The position numbers were made by a program, and so were the translations under genes. Shown here piece by piece: positions 55,901-64,000 of a DNA stretch of 64,000 nt; the stretch's first letter is position 1, and every line of letters begins with the position of its first letter. The notes beneath the pieces were generated by a model. That model made no database searches and was not told the origin of the DNA. It was given only the letters and a program-made list of their open reading frames with translations. This DNA comes from Brucepastera parasyntrophica (GTDB lineage Bacteria; Spirochaetota; Spirochaetia; Treponematales; Treponemataceae), in NCBI RefSeq assembly GCF_022376835.1, contig NZ_CP084606.1:1420501-1484500 (forward strand), given 5' to 3'.

Positions 55901-58900
55901 CGTCAGGCAGATTGCTGCTGTCAAAGAAAAGCCGCCAGCGTTCGGCGCCGGATACGGCCCCCATGTATTCATAATACCCGTCGCCGTCAAGATCAGTTCC
56001 GGTCGTGAGGGAGCTCATTTCATGCGGAGTATTAATACTGATTACATAATCATCGAGCGCCGCCGAGTGCTGTATCAGAGGCAGGTTTTGTGTCTGCACG
56101 GTCCATGCCCCGTTGCTGAATATGTCAATTTCAGTGGCGGCCTCGGCAGAAGATGAAACCGGCTGACTGCCATATGAACGGATATTGCGGAGCTCTCCGT
56201 CCTTTACAAAATACACTTCGACACGGTCAACGCCGGATACCGCGCCGGTATCGCTGTAATCGCCTTCGATAAAGGAAACGTCCTGCGATGCGTTGAGGAG
56301 AATCTGTCCGTTATAGATATTCAGTCCGTCAGGCGCGCCTACCCTTGTAGACCAGGAACCGTCAGGCGGCTGATTGTCTATACGGTATTCAATGTTTTTC
56401 TGGTTCACATAGTTTGTGCTGTCCTTTACATACAGAGTCACATACAGAATGCCTGAAGCGTTCGGGAAAATCGTATTTGTGTTTACGGTCAGATCAAGAT
56501 CGTAATCATCATTTAAATCCTTTGTCAGGGTTCCCGTCCAGCCTGCTCCGCTGTTTGTTCCTGCCGCCAGATTCGTATATCCCTGATTGTTCACGTTTAT
56601 GCGAATGATGGATGAAGTGGAGCCCAGGTCAAGGCTTGTATTGTCCCTGAATGAGGCGGTAAGGTTAAAGACTCCATTCTGGTAAGACTGATCGCCCGGA
56701 GATATATCCTCAATACGCGGGAAGGTTTCGTCAAGGGTTACCTGTATCTGGAGATAATCGCCTTCGAGGCCGTTTATGTCACGGCTGCGGACGCGCATAT
56801 TTATTGTTCCGGTACCTCCGGTGTTGTCCTTATACAGTTCGCCGAGTGTGTTCATTTCAAGGGCCCAGACATTATTGTTTACCGGGAAAACATACCAGGC
56901 CGATTCATCTTCCCACAGATCATCGTCCGCATAGCCGCTGTTATTGGTCCCGCGGTTTCCGACGCGGACAGTCTGCCCGCTTGCCATGGCAAATTCCGTA
57001 CCTGAACCCGTAACGCCGTTTTTGTTGAGGTCCCTGGTTTTATCAAACAGGCCGTCACCGTCAAAGTCAAGCTGGATTTCCACCCACATGACCGGCCCGT
57101 CATCGTCGGTTGCCGATCCGAACATGTTTATCAGCCCGCCGAGGGTTTCTCCGTCTTTGGGCTGGGTTACGGAAATGGTCGGTTTGTCAGCGTCGGTATT
57201 GATGGTCAGATACAGATAATCTTCTCCGCCCATCTGATAGGTGGTCTGGTTGCCCGCCTTGTCGATCGTATAAAGTTTAAGATATACCTTCCAGAGTTTT
57301 CCTTCCGCGTCAAGCTGCTCGGCGGAAGCGGAATTGGTATAACTTGCCGAATTGAATTCAAACTGCCAGTTGGTCGCGCTGGACCCTCCGGCGCGCATTA
57401 TCTGTGAAACGGTCTGTTTTGTAACCGGGTCAAGCAGCGCAAGATAGGTCTCGTCTATGCCGTTAAGGTCGTCGGATATTCCTGTTATCCTGATGAGTCC
57501 GTTTACTATCGCGGGAGGAGTCGGATAAGTGAGAGTCAGACCGGGAGCTGTTATGTCAACCGTAATCGGTCTGGTAAGCGTGCCCTGTTTTCCCGAGCGG
57601 TCCGTTGCGATCACATTGATAAAGAGAGTCCCGTCTTTTGAATCATTTGTTATGGAAGAAGCCGCCTCAAAGGCTCCCGTAGCGGAATTATAGACAGCCG
57701 TTATATTGGCGCCGTGCAGATTGCTTTCCGTATTGGAATGCGTGAGGCTGATAGTTACCGGAGATGTTCCAAAACCGCCGTCATCGGTTACCGTTCCGCT
57801 TATGGACAGGGTCCCGGTTTTTGTGACCAGACCGATAACCGGGGTGTTCAGCGTGATAACCGGATTCTGGTAATCCACAAGGAAATAAACAGGATCGGTT
57901 GTTACGGAAGCGCCGTTCCTGTCAGTTACCTGAATGACAAGGTAATGGACACCGCTTGAAAGAGACCCGCTGGACCAGGTATACGTCCAGGAAGCGTCCT
58001 TGCCTGAACTGTTATCGGCCTGCACCGGCGTAGTTCCGCCGTCAAGGTAAATCTTTACGGCCGAATCCTTGATAAATCCGTCGTCATCGCTGAGGGTTCC
58101 GCTTATGCGCAGCAGTGAACTGAGCGAATTCAGGTGGGCATCCGCCGCGGACGGAGCATCAGTAAAGCTCGTTGTAAGCTGCGGAATATCGGCGGACTGA
58201 TCAACAGTGACTGTTTTTGTCTCGGTTTTTGTATTGCCCGCCTTATCGGTCGCCCGGATGGAAAGAGTATATGTACCGTCAGCAATGGAGTTTCCGCTGA
58301 AATCTTTTGTTGTATCCCATACATATGTCCAGATATAGGTTCCGGTCACTGTCTTCCATACGCCATCGCCCATGCTGATCTCAATGGGATTTGTGTCACG
58401 CAAATTCAGTTCGGTCACGGTACCGCTTACCCGCACAACACCGTTAAGCAGGTCTGTATCAAGGAATGATCCGCTCGGATTGTCCCTGAATTCTTCGTCA
58501 AAGGCAGCAATGGGTTCGGTATTATCCAGAGTGGTACTGAGCTGCCTCGATACAACATAGTTATTCACATCGGCGGCAAAGACCTGTATTGTCTTCAGCC
58601 CGTCAGTTCCCAGGTCGGGAATTTCACATTCCCATTCAATGTCCATAGAACCGTTCCACGTCGTACTGTTTGTGGTTACGGCATTATAGGTTTGTCCGTT
58701 GACCTGAACATAGACATACTGGATATTCGCGAGAGAACTGGTAACACGTCCGGTAAGGGTAAGTTCCTTGTCCTGTCTGTATTCGGAAAGAGGCATCTCA
58801 TTAACGGTAAGGTTCGGGGCCGTCGTACTGACAGTAAATGAAACCTCCGCAGTATAATCACCCCAGAGTCCGTTTTCATCCTGGGCGCGGGCCTTAACGT

Positions 58901-61900
58901 AATAAGTTCCGTCATCAAGAGTGAGCGTATAATTCCAGGTCGCATTTTTTCCGGAACCGTTTATTGTAGCCGGGTTCACGGTTACCGGATTCGAAAGAGA
59001 AGATCCCCGGTATACTATTTCAATAGCGGCAGCCAGAATTGCATTGTTTAGATCCTTCAGGAGATTATCGTCATCGGTAGCGGTCCCTGAAATCTGCACG
59101 GTGGACCCGTATGCAGTATCAGAAACCGGACTGATTATATTTACTACCGGTTTATCATCATCCTGGTTTACGGTTATTTCCCATGGAGTACTCTGGGATG
59201 AACTGACATTTCCCGCGGTATCAAAGGCCTGGGCTTTACAGTACAGAATGCCGCCGTTCGGAAGAATGGCGTCATTTACGGGGAAATAATCTGTCGAGTC
59301 AATTTCATATATGTATGAACCCTGTAAAAGCTGTGTATTAATCCAGCTTCCATAGGTACTGTCGTCCGTCGAGAAAGCGATCTGGACATTGTCTATGCCT
59401 GTGTCGTCATAGGCTATCAGTTTTACCGTGAAGGTTCCATTCGGACTTACACCGATAAAGACAGGGTCAAGTGTGATGTTATTTTCAACTGTCGGTTTTA
59501 CCGTATCAATTTTCACCGCGGCGGTCTTTGTCGCGGTGCGGCCTACGCTGTCCGCCGCCGATACCGTGAGCACAACAGTACCTGAAGCACCATTGTCCGG
59601 CACAGTATATGAAGCCTTATAGGTTCCGCCGGTTTCGGTCACGGCAAGGACGGTTCCGTCTATATCAACCGTGTGGGTTATAGCCGTCGCATCGGTGGTT
59701 GTCCAGCTGAACTCTATGGTGTCGCCGCCCTTGAAGGCAGACTTGGAAGGACTTACGGAAACAGGGCCTATTACAGGGGACGTAATATCATATACAAACG
59801 TCTGGACATCTGTTGCTGCAATGACCGCGGCAAGCCCGTTCTTTTTGGACGCGTCATCCGTTACGGACAGATACATGGAATAGATACCTTCTCCGTTTCC
59901 GCTCTGCGCCAGATAAGAACTGAGATCATAGGCAAAGGCGTATACCTGACCCGCCGCAACTTCCCTTCCGAGACTGAGAGACGTATAGGAAGCGTCGCTC
60001 TGCTTCTTTATATAGAGAACCGCGCCGGCCGCGGTTATGCCGTCGTCATCACTGACGGTTCCCCGGATTTTCATGTCCGCCGAAATCTGCTCGCCCGCAC
60101 CCGGACTTGTTATGGCGGCTGTCGGCTTATCGGAATCCTGATCGATATGAAGGTCCATTGATCTGACCGTCTCGTTTCCGGCGCGATCGCGGGCAATAAC
60201 CCAGAGAATCCAGTTTCCGTCACTTATGCTTCTGGTATCAATACCGGCCTGCCAGGGAGCGGACGCAAGGGCGGCTCCATAATAGGATGCGGGGTTATCA
60301 GAATAGGAGGGAGTTATGCCGTCATTGCGGAGGAAATATTTTACACCGTCAAGACCGCCCGAGTCCGAAACGTTCAGTGAAAGCGTTACCTTTCCGTTCA
60401 CGGTATTTTGCGTTCCGTCGGTAATCATTGGCGATACCGAGATAATTTCCAGAGAGGGCGCGGTTTTGTCATACACAACTGTATTGGAAATTGTCGAAGT
60501 ACGGTTTGCTATATCAGTGACAGTAAGAGTAAACAGATAGGTCCCATCCGCAGGACTGACAGAACCGGTCGTCCAGTCAGCCTCCCGGTCATTATTACCG
60601 TAAACCGAAGATATCTGAAGTCCGCTTATCGCGGGACTCGCGGCGAGGCTGAGTTCTTTAAGTTTATGACTGTCCTGCGCCTTTCCGTTCAGGACAAAAC
60701 CAGCAGCGCTGTTTTTATATACGGTCCCTGTCCAGTCGCCGCTGCCGTCATGCAGGAAGGTGCTGTACGGGAGATCCGTATCCACATTAAGAGTAAATAA
60801 TTCGGAAGCGCTGACATTGCCTATGGCGTCTGTCGCCCGTATATACAGGGTCTGGCCCATTCCCTCGGTAAAGGAAACATTCCCTTCCCAAGTAGCGGCG
60901 TTCAGTGTGCTGAAAGAAACCCAGTCACTGTTATCGAAACTGTATTCAACTTTTGCCGGACTTCCGGTACCTGAACCACCGTTATCGCTCCAGGTGCCCT
61001 TTACCAGATAGGGCGCCTCCGTTATAAGCTGGGAGGCTGCAACGAGATTCTGTACAATAAATGTCGGCGCACTGCTGTCAAAGAGTACGGAGAACTGAAG
61101 GGTTGTTTCCTTGTTATACGCGTCGGTCGCGCGGACACGGATTGTTTTCTGTCCGTCATTGGCGCCATTTGCGGCGACAGGTACAGTGTGGGTCCAGTTA
61201 ACCGTTTCGCCGTTCGGGTTCGGCGGCGTAAAGGAAATGGCCGTCCAGGTGGAACCGGCGTCATAACTTATTTCAAGCTTTGTAATGCCATTGCCGTCCT
61301 GCGCGGTCCCGCTTATTCCGAAGTCGGCCCGCCTGATTGAATTATTCAGGGTATCAATGGAATCAATAGTTAATGACGGCGGATTCAGGTCCAGACCAAA
61401 GCTGATGGCGTCGGTTTCCCTGACATTGCCCGCCTTGTCTTCCACCTTGAATTTTATTGCCTGCCCGGCGCCCTCGGTAAGTCCGGTAACTTCCTGGGAC
61501 CAGGTTACCCCCTGCATATTGGCAATGCCGGTCCAGGAACCGCCGTTAAGACTATACTGCATGCTTCCATCGGCAAGTCCGCTTGTAGCGTCGGTAACCG
61601 ATCCGCGGATTACAAAATTTGCGGTTTCTATCGAGTCATTATTGCTGAGGTTTGCTACCGTAATTTCCGGCGGCGTTTTATCATATATTATAGTACCGGA
61701 CAGGGACGCTGTTCTCGCGGCCATATCAGTAGCAATGGCGGTAAAAACATAGGTCCCGTCAGACGGAATTATGGCATCTGTTGCCCAGTCTATTATGGTT
61801 GTACCTGTCGGGGTCTGAGTCAGGTTGATGCCGACAATGGCCGGGTTTACGCTCAGCTCTACCCTGTCGATATTGAGACTGTCCTGTCCCTGTCCGCTCA

Positions 61901-64000
61901 GGATAAATCCTGACGTGTTCTTTTTATATACGTTTCCCGACCAGTCGGAGCTTCCGTCGTGCAAAAGCGTGACGGAGGGAACCGCGGTGTCCACATTAAG
62001 GGTAAAGACTTCCGCCGCGCTGACATTTCCGGCAGCGTCAGCCGCGCGGACAGCGAAGGTCTGGCGCAGACCTTCGCTGAAGGTAATCGTGTCCTGCCAG
62101 GTACTTGCGGTCAGGGCAGCAAAGGAAGTCCAGCTGCCGCTGCCGATACGGTATTCAACTGTCGCCGGACTTCCGGTTCCCGAACCGCCGTTATCGCTCC
62201 AGGTTCCCTTAACCAGAAAGGAAGCTGATGTAATAAGCTGCCCGTCCACCAGATTCTGTACAATAAAGGTGGGGGCGCTGCTGTCAAACAATACGGAAAG
62301 GGAAACAATTGTTTCCTTATCATAATTATCGGCGGCCCGCACCCGGACAGCCTTCTGTCCGTCGCCGGAACCATCAGAAGGAACAGGTACTGTTACATTC
62401 CAGCTGATTGTATCGCCTTCGGACGAGGGCGGCGTAAAAGATATAGTATTCCATGTTGTACCAGCGTCGTAACTTATGGAAAGGGTTTTAATGCCGCTGG
62501 TATCCCGGGCTGTGCCGCTTATGGAAAAATCGGCCTTTTTAATGGAATTATTCAGGGTATCATAATCCGTAACAGTCAAAACCGGCGCGTACAAGTCAAG
62601 ACCAAAAGCGAATTCACTCGTTATGCTTACATTTCCGCCCTTATCGGTTGCCCTGAATTGTATTTTTTGTCCAGGGCCTTCGGTCAGGCCGGAAACTGTA
62701 TGGCTCCAGCTTACACCCATGGTATCAACATCGGCCCAGGCCCCGCAGTTCAGCGAGTACTGGACACTGTGTTCGGAAGCGAGTCCGCTAGTATCGGAAG
62801 CCGTCCCCGTAATCCGGTAACTGGTCGAAGTAATGGCCATACCATCCGTAAGGTTTATTACTTCAATATCCGGCCCGTCAGTATCGAGAATGACCGTACG
62901 CTCGGCGGAGGTAATCTTTCCGGCCATATCCGTGACTATTATTTTATACGTGTATGTTCCGCTCGCAGTATCTGTTTCTTTATATGTAAATGTTTTGGAC
63001 GCACTGTCAATATCAGTCAGGACTATGGCTCCGGAAGAAACAGCGGTCCCGTTTTTTTCTATGCTGACGGAAGCGATGCCGTAGGAATCCGAAACAGTTC
63101 CGGTCAGACTGAACAGCCGGTTAACCGTTAACGGCTGCTCGGCAATCGGGCTTTCCTCATCCGCCAGGGGATCAGGAGGGTCAGCATGAAGTATCAGTTT
63201 TGTGCCGGCGATTTGGGGCGATGACTTGTCAAGGCCGACAATGCAAAACTTCGCGGATGGCGTATAGGCGTATCCGCCTGATTCGTCGAGGGCGTCGTCA
63301 GCAAGGCCATACCAGATATGATACAGCTGTTCATCGGTCCCGATAGGAAGCCGGATGCTGAATTTTTTATAAAGCCCGCTTAATCCCGAACCCGCGGGAG
63401 CATTTTCCGAAGAGGTGAGTATTTCCACAGCTGTCCAGTCAGAATCGCCGGGAACTGTATCGGCAGACGCCGTATAGGCGACCCGGGCATAGGTAAGGTC
63501 TTCATCGGCCCACCCTTCAATACTTATAATACTTTCCTGGGCAAAGACTGTCACGGACGGTGTTACAGGAACCGCATTAACGGCGGCCCATGAAAGAACG
63601 GGACTCTGCAGGTCTGTTATAAAGGAACGGGTTATCTTTCCCGAAGAGAATTTACCATCGCTCAGCTGGAATGAAACATATTTTTTCTCTCCCGCCGCGG
63701 GAGCTGATATTGTTTTTTCCCAGGTAAAGGACAGCCGTCCATCGACAGTTTCAGGAGAAGCTGAATAACTGGTATCGTTGGCAAACAGGGTGCTGATAAG
63801 GTCGCCTGTTTCCGTTACTTCCTGAACGGTCAGGCTTAAATTCTGGTCATCGCGGCCCTTAATGATTACATTGAACTGATTGTTCTGCGGCCGTATTTTT
63901 ACCGTTGCATTTTTATCCGTCAGGTTCTGGGGAATAACCGATTCGAGTATGGGAGCCCCGGCATTAATTGAAAACCTCCAGACGGCATTTGAAGCCTGGA
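52959..64000 (-). CDS. Giant Ig-repeat surface protein, N-terminus outside the window
   Basis: At least 3680 residues. The frame is open to base 64000; the GTG at 63554 is internal. Most of it is Ig/fibronectin-like beta modules with repeated phrases such as IxGTxxD, DxDKPxxxIxxP and xAxDxAGN. Positions 62885-60465 hold two tandem copies of a four-module block (about 400 residues each); FDSSAPTFIVQNLV and WSDNGGSGTGSPA occur in both. Around 57085-57000 a loop DFDGDGLFDKTRDLNKNG resembles calcium-binding loops; a second is DLDGDGYYEYM. The last 500 residues have YASWSNYASANVYF, VDVHPVTGYPVIAYY and LDSNNNPHISYLD, like a sialidase-type beta-propeller. It is probably an exported adhesin or binding protein; export signal and anchor are not seen. 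Confidence 0.88.
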   Translation of the reverse strand, partial: QASNAVWRFSINAGAPILESVIPQNLTDKNATVKIRPQNNQFNVIIKGRDDQNLSLTVQEVTETGDLISTLFANDTSYSASPETVDGRLSFTWEKTISAPAAGEKKYVSFQLSDGKFSSGKITRSFITDLQSPVLSWAAVNAVPVTPSVTVFAQESIISIEGWADEDLTYARVAYTASADTVPGDSDWTAVEILTSSENAPAGSGLSGLYKKFSIRLPIGTDEQLYHIWYGLADDALDESGGYAYTPSAKFCIVGLDKSSPQIAGTKLILHADPPDPLADEESPIAEQPLTVNRLFSLTGTVSDSYGIASVSIEKNGTAVSSGAIVLTDIDSASKTFTYKETDTASGTYTYKIIVTDMAGKITSAERTVILDTDGPDIEVINLTDGMAITSTSYRITGTASDTSGLASEHSVQYSLNCGAWADVDTMGVSWSHTVSGLTEGPGQKIQFRATDKGGNVSITSEFAFGLDLYAPVLTVTDYDTLNNSIKKADFSISGTARDTSGIKTLSISYDAGTTWNTISFTPPSSEGDTISWNVTVPVPSDGSGDGQKAVRVRAADNYDKETIVSLSVLFDSSAPTFIVQNLVDGQLITSASFLVKGTWSDNGGSGTGSPATVEYRIGSGSWTSFAALTASTWQDTITFSEGLRQTFAVRAADAAGNVSAAEVFTLNVDTAVPSVTLLHDGSSDWSGNVYKKNTSGFILSGQGQDSLNIDRVELSVNPAIVGINLTQTPTGTTIIDWATDAIIPSDGTYVFTAIATDMAARTASLSGTIIYDKTPPEITVANLSNNDSIETANFVIRGSVTDATSGLADGSMQYSLNGGSWTGIANMQGVTWSQEVTGLTEGAGQAIKFKVEDKAGNVRETDAISFGLDLNPPSLTIDSIDTLNNSIRRADFGISGTAQDGNGITKLEISYDAGSTWTAISFTPPNPNGETVNWTHTVPVAANGANDGQKTIRVRATDAYNKETTLQFSVLFDSSAPTFIVQNLVAASQLITEAPYLVKGTWSDNGGSGTGSPAKVEYSFDNSDWVSFSTLNAATWEGNVSFTEGMGQTLYIRATDAIGNVSASELFTLNVDTDLPYSTFLHDGSGDWTGTVYKNSAAGFVLNGKAQDSHKLKELSLAASPAISGLQISSVYGNNDREADWTTGSVSPADGTYLFTLTVTDIANRTSTISNTVVYDKTAPSLEIISVSPMITDGTQNTVNGKVTLSLNVSDSGGLDGVKYFLRNDGITPSYSDNPASYYGAALASAPWQAGIDTRSISDGNWILWVIARDRAGNETVRSMDLHIDQDSDKPTAAITSPGAGEQISADMKIRGTVSDDDGITAAGAVLYIKKQSDASYTSLSLGREVAAGQVYAFAYDLSSYLAQSGNGEGIYSMYLSVTDDASKKNGLAAVIAATDVQTFVYDITSPVIGPVSVSPSKSAFKGGDTIEFSWTTTDATAITHTVDIDGTVLAVTETGGTYKASYTVPDNGASGTVVLTVSAADSVGRTATKTAAVKIDTVKPTVENNITLDPVFIGVSPNGTFTVKLIAYDDTGIDNVQIAFSTDDSTYGSWINTQLLQGSYIYEIDSTDYFPVNDAILPNGGILYCKAQAFDTAGNVSSSQSTPWEITVNQDDDKPVVNIISPVSDTAYGSTVQISGTATDDDNLLKDLNNAILAAAIEIVYRGSSLSNPVTVNPATINGSGKNATWNYTLTLDDGTYYVKARAQDENGLWGDYTAEVSFTVSTTAPNLTVNEMPLSEYRQDKELTLTGRVTSSLANIQYVYVQVNGQTYNAVTTNSTTWNGSMDIEWECEIPDLGTDGLKTIQVFAADVNNYVVSRQLSTTLDNTEPIAAFDEEFRDNPSGSFLDTDLLNGVVRVSGTVTELNLRDTNPIEISMGDGVWKTVTGTYIWTYVWDTTKDFSGNSIADGTYTLSIRATDKAGNTKTETKTVTVDQSADIPQLTTSFTDAPSAADAHLNSLSSLLRISGTLSDDDGFIKDSAVKIYLDGGTTPVQADNSSGKDASWTYTWSSGSLSSGVHYLVIQVTDRNGASVTTDPVYFLVDYQNPVITLNTPVIGLVTKTGTLSISGTVTDDGGFGTSPVTISLTHSNTESNLHGANITAVYNSATGAFEAASSITNDSKDGTLFINVIATDRSGKQGTLTRPITVDITAPGLTLTYPTPPAIVNGLIRITGISDDLNGIDETYLALLDPVTKQTVSQIMRAGGSSATNWQFEFNSASYTNSASAEQLDAEGKLWKVYLKLYTIDKAGNQTTYQMGGEDYLYLTINTDADKPTISVTQPKDGETLGGLINMFGSATDDDGPVMWVEIQLDFDGDGLFDKTRDLNKNGVTGSGTEFAMASGQTVRVGNRGTNNSGYADDDLWEDESAWYVFPVNNNVWALEMNTLGELYKDNTGGTGTINMRVRSRDINGLEGDYLQIQVTLDETFPRIEDISPGDQSYQNGVFNLTASFRDNTSLDLGSTSSIIRINVNNQGYTNLAAGTNSGAGWTGTLTKDLNDDYDLDLTVNTNTIFPNASGILYVTLYVKDSTNYVNQKNIEYRIDNQPPDGSWSTRVGAPDGLNIYNGQILLNASQDVSFIEGDYSDTGAVSGVDRVEVYFVKDGELRNIRSYGSQPVSSSAEAATEIDIFSNGAWTVQTQNLPLIQHSAALDDYVISINTPHEMSSLTTGTDLDGDGYYEYMGAVSGAERWRLFFDSSNLPDGEVDIHYVIYDLAGNSIHKARRGFISNFGPKLERIYTGSDYNMDGTVVNTADGITEVFDYYNPSTSVDRWTANKPVVVKNGKLFLGVDASDKTGNNQGIASIEIYELTGNTLIETIDANGSSQVSVAETIDIALPAGLHTLEIVAKDNDGIPASHYVRINVYESTGANKPVITPLPHTVANSIPVGTGGSALGHIELAAENETGAWNSLKAAYGNDDDPKVSGSILLKGSIAEETVIGDISITAPGFGTVQVASLQGGRLVSSHTTFAIDTQTIDETGHHITYIWTWDSSTIPGTAGLDKTVVFNAGNIESKTADPVSLRYDVVPYITAMERNMEIFSDTPRSKQGRYLFFRSGTASTQDDLDMITVGVQGFNVYETGSTSVSFGGTNIPLAQNPPQTPAVGHFYVTIPADAKSGEVVLTVNGTEAVNNKNDNTKAWNIEATAAASLDGSDLWTDDRYVHIWQSDNKNTGTDTAANRGYFANSNSPMYPAMTIDPETGELYASWSNYASANVYFGKNNNANSNTARITASGSNNNTPGAIFTGYDPSEHTDIHFSTRPAVVWNANLHGGGTWSRTGAGGVFAWDQNTPNRTILNSASAQGFVHHVELLYHDAMLWQFTNQRIVTRGDDMHITYYDTDTKSLKYWHNTSGDPIPYDMSWINIDGGDDADDTTESTQIYTHTGTNRSVEAVRKSVGDFIGAGDDLIRRNGATADITSTVTGIIEYIVAVGDPLVQNETVLVRVSALDRIVNEDGSAAVPRVAAAGEFSAVDVHPVTGYPVIAYYDVTNQTVRLAHAKAVNPSAPDWKVQTVMGTGDPNRRYAGKYMTMRVDSEGYVHLAFYRNSSGDLIYMRSTNNPSDGVTDYTFDTSVSVDSIGSVGVWADLSLDSNNNPHISYLDSSMVNSFDGLKMAFYNPGYDAAAQKSPNNPGGWETMSVPVGYEVINARTSIENYTDNGGYTQFWSAAIGYASDDFYRIAYYIKE
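60465..62885 (-). repeat. Two tandem ~1.21-kb superrepeats in the giant gene
   Basis: Copy 1 is about 62885-61675, copy 2 about 61675-60465. Each encodes four Ig-like units in the same order. Similarity is clear at protein level and patchy at DNA level, so the duplication is not recent but may still recombine or collapse in assemblies. Confidence 0.75.

Noticed and set aside
52959-63554. Many plus-strand open frames of 60-176 codons opposite the giant gene
   Set aside because: They are shadows of a highly repetitive, GC-biased coding strand; none has a ribosome site or a recognisable domain.
63552-63554. GTG at 63554 as the start of the giant gene
   Set aside because: The frame is open for another 446 bases to the window edge and the upstream codons continue the same Ig-like pattern.
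1-64000. Prophage, integron or insertion sequence
   Set aside because: No integrase, transposase, terminase or structural phage gene is present anywhere in the window.

Overview
The window reads as chromosome of a spirochaete of the Treponema type. This rests on inference from several things: many lipoproteins with relaxed lipoboxes (for example FIFSC, VSGSC), bifunctional aroDE, a CmpB-like membrane protein, FtsK, UppP and Slt in one envelope block, and moderate base composition. There is no rRNA, tRNA, CRISPR array, prophage or intact transposable element that I can recognise.

Layout. 1-2500: tail of mnmE, a degenerate Rossmann protein, a DAACS symporter. 2580-9290: a leftward envelope block (ftsK, uppP, slt, and a fusion of an Hsp70 substrate-binding-like domain with a LysM domain). 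9400-16650: a membrane TPR protein with an Mrr-like tail, rsmG, tex, metA and a duplicated CmpB-type protein. 16850-35546: an alpha-glucan locus with two GH13 lipoproteins, malEFG (no ATPase gene), a multidomain pullulanase and an 1886-residue Ig-repeat amylase. It is interrupted on the other strand by aroDE-rpiA. 35927-43660: an orphan amino-acid binding protein, a hemerythrin-like protein missing metal ligands, a MATE transporter behind an attenuator, and a TolC-HlyD-MacB-type export operon. 43667-49973: pseudouridine synthase, pth, an XRE regulator, mazG, a phosphoesterase, a lipoprotein and a Na/Pi cotransporter-PhoU fusion. 50001-51383: an Rrf2 regulator and a NAD(P)-binding protein with three matching operators. 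51769-64000: a lipoprotein and a giant Ig-repeat surface protein that runs off the right edge.

How the genes fit together. Glucan would be attacked outside the cytoplasmic membrane by the lipoprotein amylases and pullulanase, bound by MalE and imported by MalFG, with an ATPase encoded elsewhere. The envelope block joins division (FtsK), lipid carrier recycling (UppP) and peptidoglycan turnover (Slt, LysM).

Quality warning. tex, malE, hlyD (twice) and the Na/Pi gene each need one extra base in a homopolymer to read through. All five are apparent one-base deletions, so uncorrected sequencing error is the leading explanation, and I treat these genes as probably intact in the organism.

The most interesting items are: the Hsp70-SBD-like/LysM membrane protein divergent from a TPR/Mrr-like protein; an 18-bp terminator inside a 12-codon leader ORF directly ahead of the MATE gene; a roughly 100-bp intergenic repeat in three divergent promoter regions with compensatory stem changes; three TTGTAAT-N7-ATTACAA operators around the Rrf2 pair; a hemerythrin lacking three of five histidines; and two very large Ig-repeat surface proteins.
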